Source of the DNA: Caulobacter sp. NIBR1757
GTDB lineage: Bacteria > Pseudomonadota > Alphaproteobacteria > Caulobacterales > Caulobacteraceae
DNA length: 64,000 nucleotides
Assembly: GCF_027912495.1 (NCBI RefSeq)
Contig: NZ_CP115463.1
Coordinates: forward strand, 3,608,501 to 3,672,500
Reading direction: 5' to 3'
The notes beneath the pieces were generated by a model, which was given only the letters and a program-made list of their open reading frames with translations, made no database searches and was not told the origin of the DNA. The position numbers and the translations under genes are program-made. Positions within the stretch are counted from its first letter, which is position 1, and each line of letters opens with the position of its first letter. Shown in pieces: positions 45,245-53,956 of the stretch.

Positions 45245-46633
45245 CTATTGGGCAACGAAATTGGCGTGGAATCCGAACGGGATGCGGCGCGGCACGGGGG
45301 CCAGGGCGATCGGACCGGCGGCGACGTTCAGGGCGTCGAACACCGCCAGCTCGCTGGTGTCAGTGCGCGGACGGAACAGGATGGTCAGGATCCAGCCGTC
45401 GCCTTCGGCCGAATCGGCCGAGCGCGGCACGAAGATCGGCTCGCCGACGCCGCCCAGACCCTCTTCGGTCCAGAAGGTCCGCTGACCCGTGTGGGTGTCG
45501 AGGTGGGCCAGGCCGTCGCCGCGGATGTCGCCGGGCCGGCGCTGCTGGCCGGAGAACCAGGCGTGACGATGCGGCTGCTGGGCGCGGCGCTCGTCGATGC
45601 GCGGGAATTCGCCGGCCAGGTCGTCGAGGGTCTCTTCCGTGACCACCGGGTCATCACCGGAGAGATCGATCCTGTAGCGCAGGGACACCGCCCCGGTCTC
45701 GCGGCCGGGCGTGCCGTCGGCCAGCGGGAAGAAGGGCGGCTGGGGATAGCGCATGACGTCGACCACCAGGGTCTCGCCCTCCTCCCAGGCATTGGTGACG
45801 TGGAACAGGTAGCCGGCCGAGACAGGGGCCCAGCGCAGCGAGGCGACGCCCTTTTCCCGATCGATGATGGCCAGCTGGGCCGGCATGTCGGGCTCCCAGG
45901 CGAAGGCCGGCTTTCCGCCCATGGCCCGCGGCAGGCTGCCGGTCAGCGGCAGCAGGGGGATGATCACGTACCGGTCGGTGAGGGCGAAGTCGTGGATCAT
46001 CGAGCAGTAGGGGGCCTCGAAGGTCTCACGCTTGACCAGCACGCCGTCCGGGCCGGCGACGCCCCAGCTGACCTTGTTGCTGAGCGGCGTCGGGTCGTCG
46101 GCATAGGCGATGAAGACGAACTCGCCGGTGCGCGGGTCGACCTTGGGGTGGGCGGTGACCTTGCCGCCGAAGTCGCGGTAGCCGACCGGCTCGAGCGTGC
46201 CGGCCACGACCTCGAATGGGGCATGCGCCTCCTCCAGGGCCAGCAGGCGGCCGGCGTGCAGCATGATGTTGGTGTTGGCCACCCCGCTGTCGGTCCCCAT
46301 GACGCTGGGATCGGTCATCATCGGGTTGCCCATCGGGCCATACAGCCGGCGGCCGGCGGCGTTCTCGGTCTGCCAGCGCGGCGTGCGGACGTAGCGGTTG
46401 CGATAGCGGACGCGGCCGCCCTCGATCGCGAAGGCGTGGACCATGCCGTCGCCGCCGAACCAGTGGTAGGCGCGCTGGTCCGGCTCGAACTGCGGGTTGG
46501 GACCGATGCGGTACAGCGAGCCGGCGATGGCGTCGGGAATGGTCCCGATCACCGGCAACTCGAAATCGTCTTCGCTGCGCACCGGCGCGAAGTTGCCGCG
46601 CAGGAAGGGGTTGCCCCGAGTTTCGCCGTCCAT
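45245..46633 (-). CDS. Carotenoid cleavage dioxygenase family protein
   Basis: This 462-residue seven-bladed propeller oxygenase is of the RPE65/CCO type. It uses Fe(II) held by four His, probably those in TAHPK, MIHDFA, FHVTNAWE and GFHANF. It cleaves a double bond in a carotenoid, apocarotenoid or stilbene-like substrate. Nothing here fixes which. It lies 26 bases after the DUF2855 gene on the same strand and is probably its operon partner. The neighbouring polyene locus makes an aryl polyene substrate conceivable. Confidence 0.87.
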   Translation of the reverse strand: MDGETRGNPFLRGNFAPVRSEDDFELPVIGTIPDAIAGSLYRIGPNPQFEPDQRAYHWFGGDGMVHAFAIEGGRVRYRNRYVRTPRWQTENAAGRRLYGPMGNPMMTDPSVMGTDSGVANTNIMLHAGRLLALEEAHAPFEVVAGTLEPVGYRDFGGKVTAHPKVDPRTGEFVFIAYADDPTPLSNKVSWGVAGPDGVLVKRETFEAPYCSMIHDFALTDRYVIIPLLPLTGSLPRAMGGKPAFAWEPDMPAQLAIIDREKGVASLRWAPVSAGYLFHVTNAWEEGETLVVDVMRYPQPPFFPLADGTPGRETGAVSLRYRIDLSGDDPVVTEETLDDLAGEFPRIDERRAQQPHRHAWFSGQQRRPGDIRGDGLAHLDTHTGQRTFWTEEGLGGVGEPIFVPRSADSAEGDGWILTILFRPRTDTSELAVFDALNVAAGPIALAPVPRRIPFGFHANFVAQ

Positions 46634-46659
46634 GGTCCGCTCTCCCTTGTTGGTCTTCT

Positions 46660-47712
46660 TTAGAGTTTGACGATCAGTCCCGTGTCAGGGGCCGCCTTGC
46701 CGCTCACCGTCTCCGCCCAGGCCTCGGCGACGCCCTCCGGCCCGCGCAGGGTGCGCAGCTTCAGCCAGGGGCTGGCGGCGACGAAGGCGGCCAGGTTGTC
46801 GCTGAACCGGCGGCCGAATTCCTCCCCGCCCCACTCGGCGAAGCGCTTGCGGATCTGGTCGGGGGCGAAGAACAGCTGGCGGGCCGGTCCCGGCAGGGCC
46901 GCCGCATCCGGCGCCGCGGTCCAGTGGGTGGCGCCGACGATGGCGCTGTGGACGATGGCCTCGCCGAACCGACGGTGCAGCCGGCCGACGACATCGGCGT
47001 TGCCGGCGAAGTCGATGATGGCCACCGGGGTTTCCACCGCCACCGTCTCGATGTCGCCGTAGGGCGCGACGCCCGAGAACCAGCCCAGGCTGTTCAGGAA
47101 ATCGACATGCTGCGGCGAAGTCAGGCCGACCACGGCCACGCCCCGCTGCTTCAGCCGGTAGGCGAGGCCGAGCGCCGTCTTGCTGGAGGCGCTGGTCAGG
47201 ATGACCGTCTTCGCTCCGAAATCGCCCGCCTCCTCCAGGAAGTCGTCGATCAGCCAGCTGGTGCCGAACAGCGGCCGCAGCAGGGAACGGTGGTCGTCGG
47301 TCGCCGTGGGGACGGCGGACTCGGCATACTGGTTGTAGGTCGGCGGCAGGCCGGACCGATGCTCGGCCGCGTCGATGTAGCCGTCGCCCCGCTTGACCAG
47401 CTTGGCCGCGAAATGGCTGGACATCGGCAGGTAGCCGAACAGGCGAAGGCCCGGCTCGATCCCCTCGGCCTTCGACTCCACAACCGTCGCGAAGCCCCAG
47501 ACCGGCACCCGCCCAAAGCCATCCGGGGCCGGGAAGAACTGCCAGTAGCCGAAGCTGTCGCCCATCGCCCCATAGGTGACGTTGTTGGCGGTGACCGAGA
47601 AACTCTCGACCGCGAGCCTGGCTTCCCCGTCTCGCAGCGGCGTATCCGGCTGCGCGCGCACCTCGCCCCGGCCCAGATCATCCCTGGCGATCAGATAGTC
47701 CCAGCGATCCAT
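46660..47712 (-). CDS. DUF2855 family protein
   Basis: This 350-residue protein has the DUF2855 pattern: SVTANNVTYGAMGDSFGYWQFFPA, then a nucleotide-binding-like middle (KTVILTSASSKTALGLAYRL). It resembles the cofactor-domain layout of zinc-independent medium-chain dehydrogenases. No function is established. ATG 47712 has GAGGGTGAC upstream. It is the first gene of the operon with the dioxygenase, divergent from a TetR regulator, so the pair is probably controlled by it. Confidence 0.82.
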   Translation of the reverse strand: MDRWDYLIARDDLGRGEVRAQPDTPLRDGEARLAVESFSVTANNVTYGAMGDSFGYWQFFPAPDGFGRVPVWGFATVVESKAEGIEPGLRLFGYLPMSSHFAAKLVKRGDGYIDAAEHRSGLPPTYNQYAESAVPTATDDHRSLLRPLFGTSWLIDDFLEEAGDFGAKTVILTSASSKTALGLAYRLKQRGVAVVGLTSPQHVDFLNSLGWFSGVAPYGDIETVAVETPVAIIDFAGNADVVGRLHRRFGEAIVHSAIVGATHWTAAPDAAALPGPARQLFFAPDQIRKRFAEWGGEEFGRRFSDNLAAFVAASPWLKLRTLRGPEGVAEAWAETVSGKAAPDTGLIVKL

Positions 47713-47725
47713 GTCACCCTCGTTA

Positions 47726-47750
47726 TTTACGACGTAAACTTATAATGTAA
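47726..47750. promoter_or_regulatory. Candidate TetR operator and promoter region
   Basis: TTTAC-GAC-GTAAA (47726-47738) is an inverted repeat, and TGTAAG follows at 47746-47751. TATAAT is at 47741-47746. The site lies in the 72-base gap between the divergent DUF2855 and TetR genes, as expected of an autoregulating repressor's operator. A similar half-site to the right (cTTATAATGTAAG) suggests two dimers could bind. Confidence 0.6.
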
Positions 47751-47790
47751 GCTATAGGGCCTGACAACAGCTTCTCATCGTTTCGTGCCC

Positions 47791-48393
47791 ATGCCTCGCG
47801 CTTTATCCCCCTCCCAGGTTGAAGAATTCCGCGAGCGTCTCTGCGCCGCCGCCGAGCACCTGTTCGCCGAGCATGGCCCGGAGGCGGTGACCATGCGCCA
47901 ACTGGCCGCCGAGCTGGGGGTCAGCCCGATGACGCCCTACCGCTACTTCAAGGACAAGGACGACATCCTGGCCGCCGTCCGGGCCAGCGGCTTCGCCCGC
48001 TTCGCCGACGCCATGGAGGCCGCCTACCATTCGGAGAGCGATCCGGTCGCCGTCTCCGAGGCGGTCGGCCGCGCCTATGTCCGGTTCGCCCTGGAGCAGT
48101 CCGACGCCTACCGCCTGATGTTCGACCTCTCGCAGCCGAACGAGGCCGACTATCCCGAGCTGGTCGCCGCCAGCGGCCGGGCCCGCGCCATGATGGTCGC
48201 CCAGGCCCAGGGGCTGATCGACAGCGGCCAGGCGAAGGGCGATCCGGAGGTCATCGCCCATATCCTGTGGGCCAATCTGCATGGCGGCCTGGTGCTGCAG
48301 CTGGCCGGCAAGCTGTCGCCCCGGATCGATCCCTCGGCCCTGCGACGGGCCGCCTTCCAGACCCTGCTGAAAGGCCTCGCCCGCGACGATTGA
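47791..48393 (+). CDS. TetR-family transcriptional regulator
   Basis: This 200-residue regulator has an N-terminal helix-turn-helix (TMRQLAAELGVSPMTPYRYFKDKDDILAAV, about 33-62) and a C-terminal ligand-binding domain. ATG 47791 is preferred over the GTG two codons upstream. It probably represses the divergent DUF2855-dioxygenase operon until an effector, perhaps its substrate, binds. The effector is unknown. Confidence 0.88.
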   Translation: MPRALSPSQVEEFRERLCAAAEHLFAEHGPEAVTMRQLAAELGVSPMTPYRYFKDKDDILAAVRASGFARFADAMEAAYHSESDPVAVSEAVGRAYVRFALEQSDAYRLMFDLSQPNEADYPELVAASGRARAMMVAQAQGLIDSGQAKGDPEVIAHILWANLHGGLVLQLAGKLSPRIDPSALRRAAFQTLLKGLARDD

Positions 48394-48453
48394 CCCGTTG
48401 TGCGGACAGGGGCCCGCCGATAGGGTGCGGTCAGTTTCGTGAGGGGGTTTTCC

Positions 48454-49524
48454 ATGTCCAGCGCCAACACCATCGCCGAGGAACTCGCCGCCGCCGCGGC
48501 CGGCGACGACACTGATGCGCTGGGCCTGCTGCAGGGCGACGTCACCCTCCTGGCCCTCGAAGACCCGGACGCCGACAACCTGATCGTCGGCGGCGGCGCG
48601 GCCGACACCTTCAACGGCGACGACGGCAACGACACCATCGACGGCATGCGGGGCGACGACATCCTCAACGGCGGCGAAGGCAGCGACCACCTGTTCGGCT
48701 GGGGCGACGAGGACACCCTCAACGGCGGCGAGGGCATCGACTTCCTCGACGGCGGCCGGGGCATGGACACGCTCAACGGCGACAACGGCAATGACGAGCT
48801 CTACGGCCAACGCGGTACGGACACGCTGAAGGGCGGGGCCGGCGAGGACAAGCTGTACGGCGGCCAGGGCCGTGACAGCCTCGATGGCGGCGCGGGCGTC
48901 GACTATCTGGACGGCGGCGTCGGCGACGACACCTACATCGTCGATGTGGTCGGCGACGTGCTGCATGAGAGCCGCTTCGGCGGCCGCGACACCGTCGAAT
49001 CGGCCGTCTCCTGGACCCTCGCCGCCTTCTTCGAAGAGCTGGAGCTGACCGGCACGACCGCCATCGATGGGACCGGCAACGCCGTCGCCAACAAGCTGAC
49101 CGGCAACAGCGGGGCCAACAAGCTGCTCGGCCTCGACGGCAACGACACCCTGGCCGGCGGCGCGGGCACGGACACCCTGACCGGCGGCCGGGGCAATGAC
49201 CGCATGGCCGGCGGCGCGGGCGCCGATACCTTCATCCTCACCGCCGACAGCATCGGCCTGAAGGAAAAGGACCGCATCAGCGACTTCTCGAACGGCGACG
49301 GCGACTTGATAAACTTCACCGCCATCGACGCCAACACCAACACCGATGGCGACCAGGCCTTCACGACGGTTGCGAAGTTCAGCGGCACGGCGGGCGAGAT
49401 GGCCCTCAGCTACAAGGGCGGCGCCACGACCGTGAAGCTCGACGTCGATGGCGACGGCAAGGCCGACTACACGCTGAAGATCAACGGCGACCTGACCCTG
49501 CATACGAGCACCTGGCTTCTCTAG
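48454..49524 (+). CDS. RTX calcium-binding repeat protein, probable T1SS substrate
   Basis: This 356-residue protein is built of GGxGxDxLx nonapeptides (about 35-160 and 200-250), which bind calcium outside the cell. There is no N-terminal signal peptide. A serralysin-type C-terminal region (DFSNGDGDLINF...GDGKADYTLKINGD, ending TSTWLL) fits type I secretion. ATG 48454 has GAGGGGG upstream. Its last 45 residues match those of the FG-GAP protein at 51440. No type I transporter is in the window. No enzymatic domain is visible. Confidence 0.9.
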   Translation: MSSANTIAEELAAAAAGDDTDALGLLQGDVTLLALEDPDADNLIVGGGAADTFNGDDGNDTIDGMRGDDILNGGEGSDHLFGWGDEDTLNGGEGIDFLDGGRGMDTLNGDNGNDELYGQRGTDTLKGGAGEDKLYGGQGRDSLDGGAGVDYLDGGVGDDTYIVDVVGDVLHESRFGGRDTVESAVSWTLAAFFEELELTGTTAIDGTGNAVANKLTGNSGANKLLGLDGNDTLAGGAGTDTLTGGRGNDRMAGGAGADTFILTADSIGLKEKDRISDFSNGDGDLINFTAIDANTNTDGDQAFTTVAKFSGTAGEMALSYKGGATTVKLDVDGDGKADYTLKINGDLTLHTSTWLL

Positions 49525-49582
49525 GCGCGGATCATCTGACTGGCTTGGGCGTTGGGGTGGGAACAGTCACGGAGTTCCCCTC

Positions 49583-49960
49583 ATGCCCCCCGCCCAAGGC
49601 CCCGCCTATGTTCCCGCCCAGCCCAACGGCGCCGCCAACGACAGCGGCGGCGCGCTCGGATTCCTCGACCGCTTCTTCGGCGCCGACACCCGCGAGGCTG
49701 TTGCCCTGAAGGCCCAGGACGCCCGCGCCCTGGTCACCGAAAAAGCTCAAGACGCCCGCGCCAACCTGACCGTCGCCGGCAACAGCCTGGCGGCCACGGC
49801 CCGGGCTCATCCGGTGCTGGCCGTGCTGACCGTGGTCGGCGGCATCGCCGCCATCGGCCTGCTGGCCAACCCCGCCACCCGCCGCGCCGCCATCGCCGGC
49901 GGCACGGCCCTTTGGGGCAGGTTCGGCGACAAGCTGCCGACGCTGCTGCCCAAGGCCTGA
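49583..49960 (+). CDS. Small membrane-associated protein, unknown
   Basis: This 125-residue protein has a Pro/Gly-rich N-terminus, two similar AQDAR-containing segments (ALKAQDARALVTEK, KAQDARANLTVAG), and one membrane segment (VLAVLTVVGGIAAIGLLA). The layout resembles DUF883/ElaB-like membrane-tethered proteins but the match is weak. It starts 58 bases after the RTX gene. The function is unknown. Confidence 0.68.
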   Translation: MPPAQGPAYVPAQPNGAANDSGGALGFLDRFFGADTREAVALKAQDARALVTEKAQDARANLTVAGNSLAATARAHPVLAVLTVVGGIAAIGLLANPATRRAAIAGGTALWGRFGDKLPTLLPKA

Positions 49961-49987
49961 TCTACCCAATCGCCCAAGAGCATGCGA

Positions 49988-50015
49988 AACCCCGGGTGGT
50001 CCACCGTCCGGGGTT
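49988..50015 (+). promoter_or_regulatory. Hairpin directly before the DUF885 gene
   Basis: AACCCCGG / CCGGGGTT with a 12-base loop (itself partly paired, GGTGG/CCACC) ends 4 bases before ATG 50020. The only G-rich ribosome-site candidate lies in its second arm. It may end the upstream transcript or limit translation. Confidence 0.5.
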
Positions 50016-50019
50016 CTCC

Positions 50020-51303
50020 ATGTTCAAGCGCCTGCTTCCCGTCCTCGCCGCCGCCCTGATCGCCGGGTCCGCCCAGGCCGCGCCGGACACCCTCGACGCC
50101 ATCGCCACCGATTTCGTGAAGCTCAGCCTCGAGGCGGGCGTGCGCGAGGACGGCTATGTCGATGCCTATTACGGCCCGGCCGAATGGCAGGAGGCGGCCA
50201 AAAAGAACCCCCGCGACCAGGCGACCCTGCGCAAGGACGCCCGGGCCCTCAGCGCCCGCCTCGCCGCCCTGCCCGCCACGGCCGATCCGCTGGCCCAGCG
50301 CCGCCGCGTCTTCATGGCCGGCCAGCTGAAGGCCGCCGACACCCGCCTGTCCATGGCGCTGGGAGAGAAGTTCAAGTTCGCCGATGAGGCCGAGGGCCTG
50401 TTCGGCATCCGCCCGCAGCTGAAGCCCCTGAGCGTCTACGACCCCGTGCTGGCGAAGATCGAGGCCTTGGTCCCGGGCGAAGGGCCCCTGGCCGAGCGCG
50501 TCGACGCCTTCCAGAACCGTTTCATCATCCCGACCGACAGGCTGGACGCGGTCATGCGGGCCGGTATCGCCGAATGCCGCAAGCGCACCGCCGCCCATAT
50601 CGCCCTGCCCGCCGACGAGCGCTTCACCCTGGAGTTCGTCAAGGGCAAGAGCTGGTCGGGCTACAACTGGTACAAGGGCGGCGCGACCAGCCTGATCCAG
50701 ATCAACACCGACCTGCCGATCCGCATCAGCCGCGCCATCGACCTGGGTTGCCATGAGGGCTACCCCGGCCACCATGCGCTGAACATGCTGCTCGAGCAGA
50801 AGCTGGCCAGGGGCAAAGGCTGGATCGAGTACACCGTCTACCCGCTCTACAGCCCGCAGTCGCTGATCGCCGAGGGCACCGCCAACTACGGCATCGACCT
50901 GGCCTTCCCGTTGAATGACAAGATCAGCTTCGAGCGCGACGTGCTGTTCCCGCTGGCCGGCCTCGACCCGGCCACGGCGGCGACCCAGGTGGCGCTGGGC
51001 GAGGCGACCAAGGACCTGGCCGGGGCCCGGCTGACCATCGCCCAGATGTATCTCGACGGCGAGATCGACCGCGAGACCGCCATCGGCCTGGCCCAGAAGT
51101 ACCAGCTGATCAGCCGCGCCCGCGCCGAACAGTCGATCAGCTTCACCGAGACCTACCGCAGCTATGTGATCAACTATGGCCTCGGCCAGGACATGAGCCA
51201 AGCCTATGTCGAGGCCGCCGCCCCCGACCAGGCCGGCCGCTGGAAGGCCTTCGAGCGGCTGATCTCCGAACCCACCGTGCCGGCCGATTTGCTGAAGCGA
51301 TAG
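50020..51303 (+). CDS. DUF885 family secreted protein
   Basis: This 427-residue protein has a Sec signal peptide (MFKRLLPVLAAALIAGSAQA) and a HEGYPGHH motif. This is the HExxH-like zinc-peptidase-type motif characteristic of DUF885 proteins. Related proteins are regarded as putative metallopeptidases, but the activity is not established. It is a periplasmic or secreted helical protein. An upstream in-frame extension to 49552 is without homology. It is followed by the FG-GAP/RTX gene after 136 bases. Confidence 0.85.
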   Translation: MFKRLLPVLAAALIAGSAQAAPDTLDAIATDFVKLSLEAGVREDGYVDAYYGPAEWQEAAKKNPRDQATLRKDARALSARLAALPATADPLAQRRRVFMAGQLKAADTRLSMALGEKFKFADEAEGLFGIRPQLKPLSVYDPVLAKIEALVPGEGPLAERVDAFQNRFIIPTDRLDAVMRAGIAECRKRTAAHIALPADERFTLEFVKGKSWSGYNWYKGGATSLIQINTDLPIRISRAIDLGCHEGYPGHHALNMLLEQKLARGKGWIEYTVYPLYSPQSLIAEGTANYGIDLAFPLNDKISFERDVLFPLAGLDPATAATQVALGEATKDLAGARLTIAQMYLDGEIDRETAIGLAQKYQLISRARAEQSISFTETYRSYVINYGLGQDMSQAYVEAAAPDQAGRWKAFERLISEPTVPADLLKR

Positions 51304-51439
51304 CCGGATATACCGCTTGACAGTGGTTTGTCGGGTTCCCGACCAAAAACCCAAAATGTGCACTTGGCTCGGCGGATAACGCCGCTAGTTTCCCTACCCA
51401 TGTTGGGGCACGGGCCCCCGCGCCCGTCCTGGAGTCTCC

Positions 51440-53956
51440 ATGCCTTTCGCCGCCGTTGTCGAAGTATCCGCCCTGGATGGAACCACGGGTTTTCAGATCA
51501 GCGGCGAGGCCGCCAACGACTATGTCGGCAGGACAGTCGCTGCGGCCGGCGACATCAACGGCGACGGCATTCAGGACTTCATCGTCAGCGCGGCCGGTAT
51601 CGATCCGAACGGCAGCAACTCGGGCGGCGCCTATGTCGTGTTTGGCCGACTGTCCGGTTTTCCGGCCGAACTGAACCTCTCGACGCTCAATGGCGCCAAC
51701 GGCTTCCAGATCAACGGTGAAGCCTTGAGCCTTACGGCCGGCGGCACCACCGCCGCCTCGGTCTCGGCGGCGGGCGACGTCAACGGCGATGGTATCGACG
51801 ACCTGATCATCGGCGGCTTCGGCGCGTCGATCAACGGCCAGAACGCGGGCGCGGCCTGGGTGCTGTTCGGCAAGAACACGGCCGTCAGCGGCAATTTCGC
51901 GGCCAACGTCGAGCTCGGCGCCCTCAATGGCTCGACCGGTTTCCAACTGAACGGCATCGCCCTCGGCGACCAGGCCGGCGCCCCGGTGGCATCGGTCGGC
52001 GACATCAACGGCGATGGCTTCGACGATATCGCGATCGGCGCCTATCGCATCAGCCACAGCGGCCAGCGGTCCGGCTCGACCTACATCGTGTTCGGCACGA
52101 GCACCCCGTTTGCCGCCAACTTCGAGCTCAGCAGCCTGAACGGAACCAACGGCTTCCGCATCGATGGCGAGAGCGCCTACAGCTATGCCGGCTTCTCGGT
52201 CGCCTCGGCCGGGGACATCAACAACGACGGCATCGACGACCTGGTGGTCGGTATGCTTGGCCAGGCCAGCGGGACCGGCGGCGCCTATGTGGTCTTCGGC
52301 AAGAACACCGCGGTCAGCGGTAATTTCTCCTCCATCTTCAATCTCAGCACGCTCAACGGCGCCAATGGCTTCCAGCTGAACGGCGTTGCGACCGGCGATC
52401 GCGCCGGCATCACGGTGGCCGCGGCGGGCGACGTCAACGGCGACGGCATCGATGACTTCGTCGTCGGCGCCTACGCCGCCGACAACGGCGGGAACTACTC
52501 CGGATCCACCTATGTGGTGTTCGGCAAGGACACCAGCGTCAGCGGCGCCTTTGCGGCCGACTTCAACCTGTCGTCGCTGAACGGGACCAACGGCTTCCGC
52601 ATCGACGGTCAGGCCGGCGACTACTCGGGCCGCTCGGTGGCCGGAGCGGGCGACATCAACGGCGACGGCATCGACGACCTGCTGATTAGCGCCTACCGCG
52701 CGGAACCCAACGGCCAGTATTCCGGCGCCGCCTACGTGCTGTTCGGCCGCAACACCCCCTTCGCGGCCACCGTCAGCCTGGGCAGCCTGACCACAGCCAC
52801 CGGCGTGCGGATCAACGGCGAAGCGGCCGGCGACAACTTCGGGGGCGATGTCTCCGCCGCCGACATCAACGGCGACGGCCTGATCGACCTGATCATCAGC
52901 GCCGGCTACGCCGACCCGGGCGGCAACAGCACCGCCGGCGCGGCCTACGTCATCTTCGGGCAGCAGGGGGCCACCCCCTTCGTCGGCACCCCCGGCGAGG
53001 ACAACCTCAGCGGAACGGCGGGCGCCGACAGCGCCGACGGCGGGGCCGGCAAGGACATCCTGCGCGGGCTGGGCGGCGATGACGTCCTGAACGGCGGCGA
53101 CGCCAACGACCAGATCTTCGGCGGCGCCAACAACGACATCCTCGGCGGCGACGCCGGCAGCGACATCCTCTACGGCGACGATGGCACGGATACGCTGAAC
53201 GGCGGCGACGGAGCCGACAAGCTGTTCGGCGGCACAGGCGCCGACCAACTGAACGGCGGCACCGGCAACGACCGCATGGCCGGCGAGGACGACGTCGATA
53301 CCCTGAACGGCGGGGCCGGCAACGACTACCTCGACGGCGGCCTGGGCGCCGACATCATGTCGGGCGGCACGGACAACGACGTCTACATCGTCGACAACGC
53401 CGGCGATCAGACCATCGAAAGCGCCGGCCAGGGCTACGACATCGTCCGCACCGCCCTCGACGGCTGGGTGCTGGGCGCCAACCTGGAAGGGCTGGAGCTG
53501 CAGGGCTCCGCCGACATCGACGGCGCCGGCAACAGCGAGGCCAACAACCTGCAGGGCAACAGCGGGGCCAACGTGCTGTCGGGCCTGGCCGGGGTCGATA
53601 CGATGAACGGCAACGACGGCGATGACGTCATCATCGGCGGACTGGGCAACGACCTGCTGCGCGGCGGCACCGGAGCAGATAGTTTCGTCGTCGCCCATGC
53701 CTTCGGCAGCGTTCTGGAAACCGACCAGATCTACGACTTCAGCGCCGCCGAGGGCGACATCCTGGACTTCTCGGGCGCCTACAGCGGCACGCTCGACGTC
53801 GTCGGCGCCTTCGGCAAGCACGCTGGCGAAATGACCCTGACCTTCGCCGGCGGCATCACCACCGTCCGCCTCGACATCAACGGCGACGGCAAGGCCGACT
53901 ATCAGGTCAAGATCAACGGCGACGTCACCACCGAGAGCGGGAACTGGCTGCTCTAA
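51440..53956 (+). CDS. FG-GAP repeat and RTX protein, probable T1SS substrate
   Basis: This 838-residue exported protein has seven FG-GAP repeats in the first 510 residues, each with a D-x-N-x-D-G calcium loop (GDINGDGIQDFIV, GDVNGDGIDDLII and on). Together they suggest a seven-bladed propeller like the integrin alpha head. RTX nonapeptides follow (about 530-630, and again 705-740). The C-terminal region (DFSAAEGDILDF...GDGKADYQVKINGD, ending SGNWLL) matches the RTX protein at 48454. There is no signal peptide. An adhesive or matrix role is plausible but unproven. Confidence 0.9.
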   Translation: MPFAAVVEVSALDGTTGFQISGEAANDYVGRTVAAAGDINGDGIQDFIVSAAGIDPNGSNSGGAYVVFGRLSGFPAELNLSTLNGANGFQINGEALSLTAGGTTAASVSAAGDVNGDGIDDLIIGGFGASINGQNAGAAWVLFGKNTAVSGNFAANVELGALNGSTGFQLNGIALGDQAGAPVASVGDINGDGFDDIAIGAYRISHSGQRSGSTYIVFGTSTPFAANFELSSLNGTNGFRIDGESAYSYAGFSVASAGDINNDGIDDLVVGMLGQASGTGGAYVVFGKNTAVSGNFSSIFNLSTLNGANGFQLNGVATGDRAGITVAAAGDVNGDGIDDFVVGAYAADNGGNYSGSTYVVFGKDTSVSGAFAADFNLSSLNGTNGFRIDGQAGDYSGRSVAGAGDINGDGIDDLLISAYRAEPNGQYSGAAYVLFGRNTPFAATVSLGSLTTATGVRINGEAAGDNFGGDVSAADINGDGLIDLIISAGYADPGGNSTAGAAYVIFGQQGATPFVGTPGEDNLSGTAGADSADGGAGKDILRGLGGDDVLNGGDANDQIFGGANNDILGGDAGSDILYGDDGTDTLNGGDGADKLFGGTGADQLNGGTGNDRMAGEDDVDTLNGGAGNDYLDGGLGADIMSGGTDNDVYIVDNAGDQTIESAGQGYDIVRTALDGWVLGANLEGLELQGSADIDGAGNSEANNLQGNSGANVLSGLAGVDTMNGNDGDDVIIGGLGNDLLRGGTGADSFVVAHAFGSVLETDQIYDFSAAEGDILDFSGAYSGTLDVVGAFGKHAGEMTLTFAGGITTVRLDINGDGKADYQVKINGDVTTESGNWLL

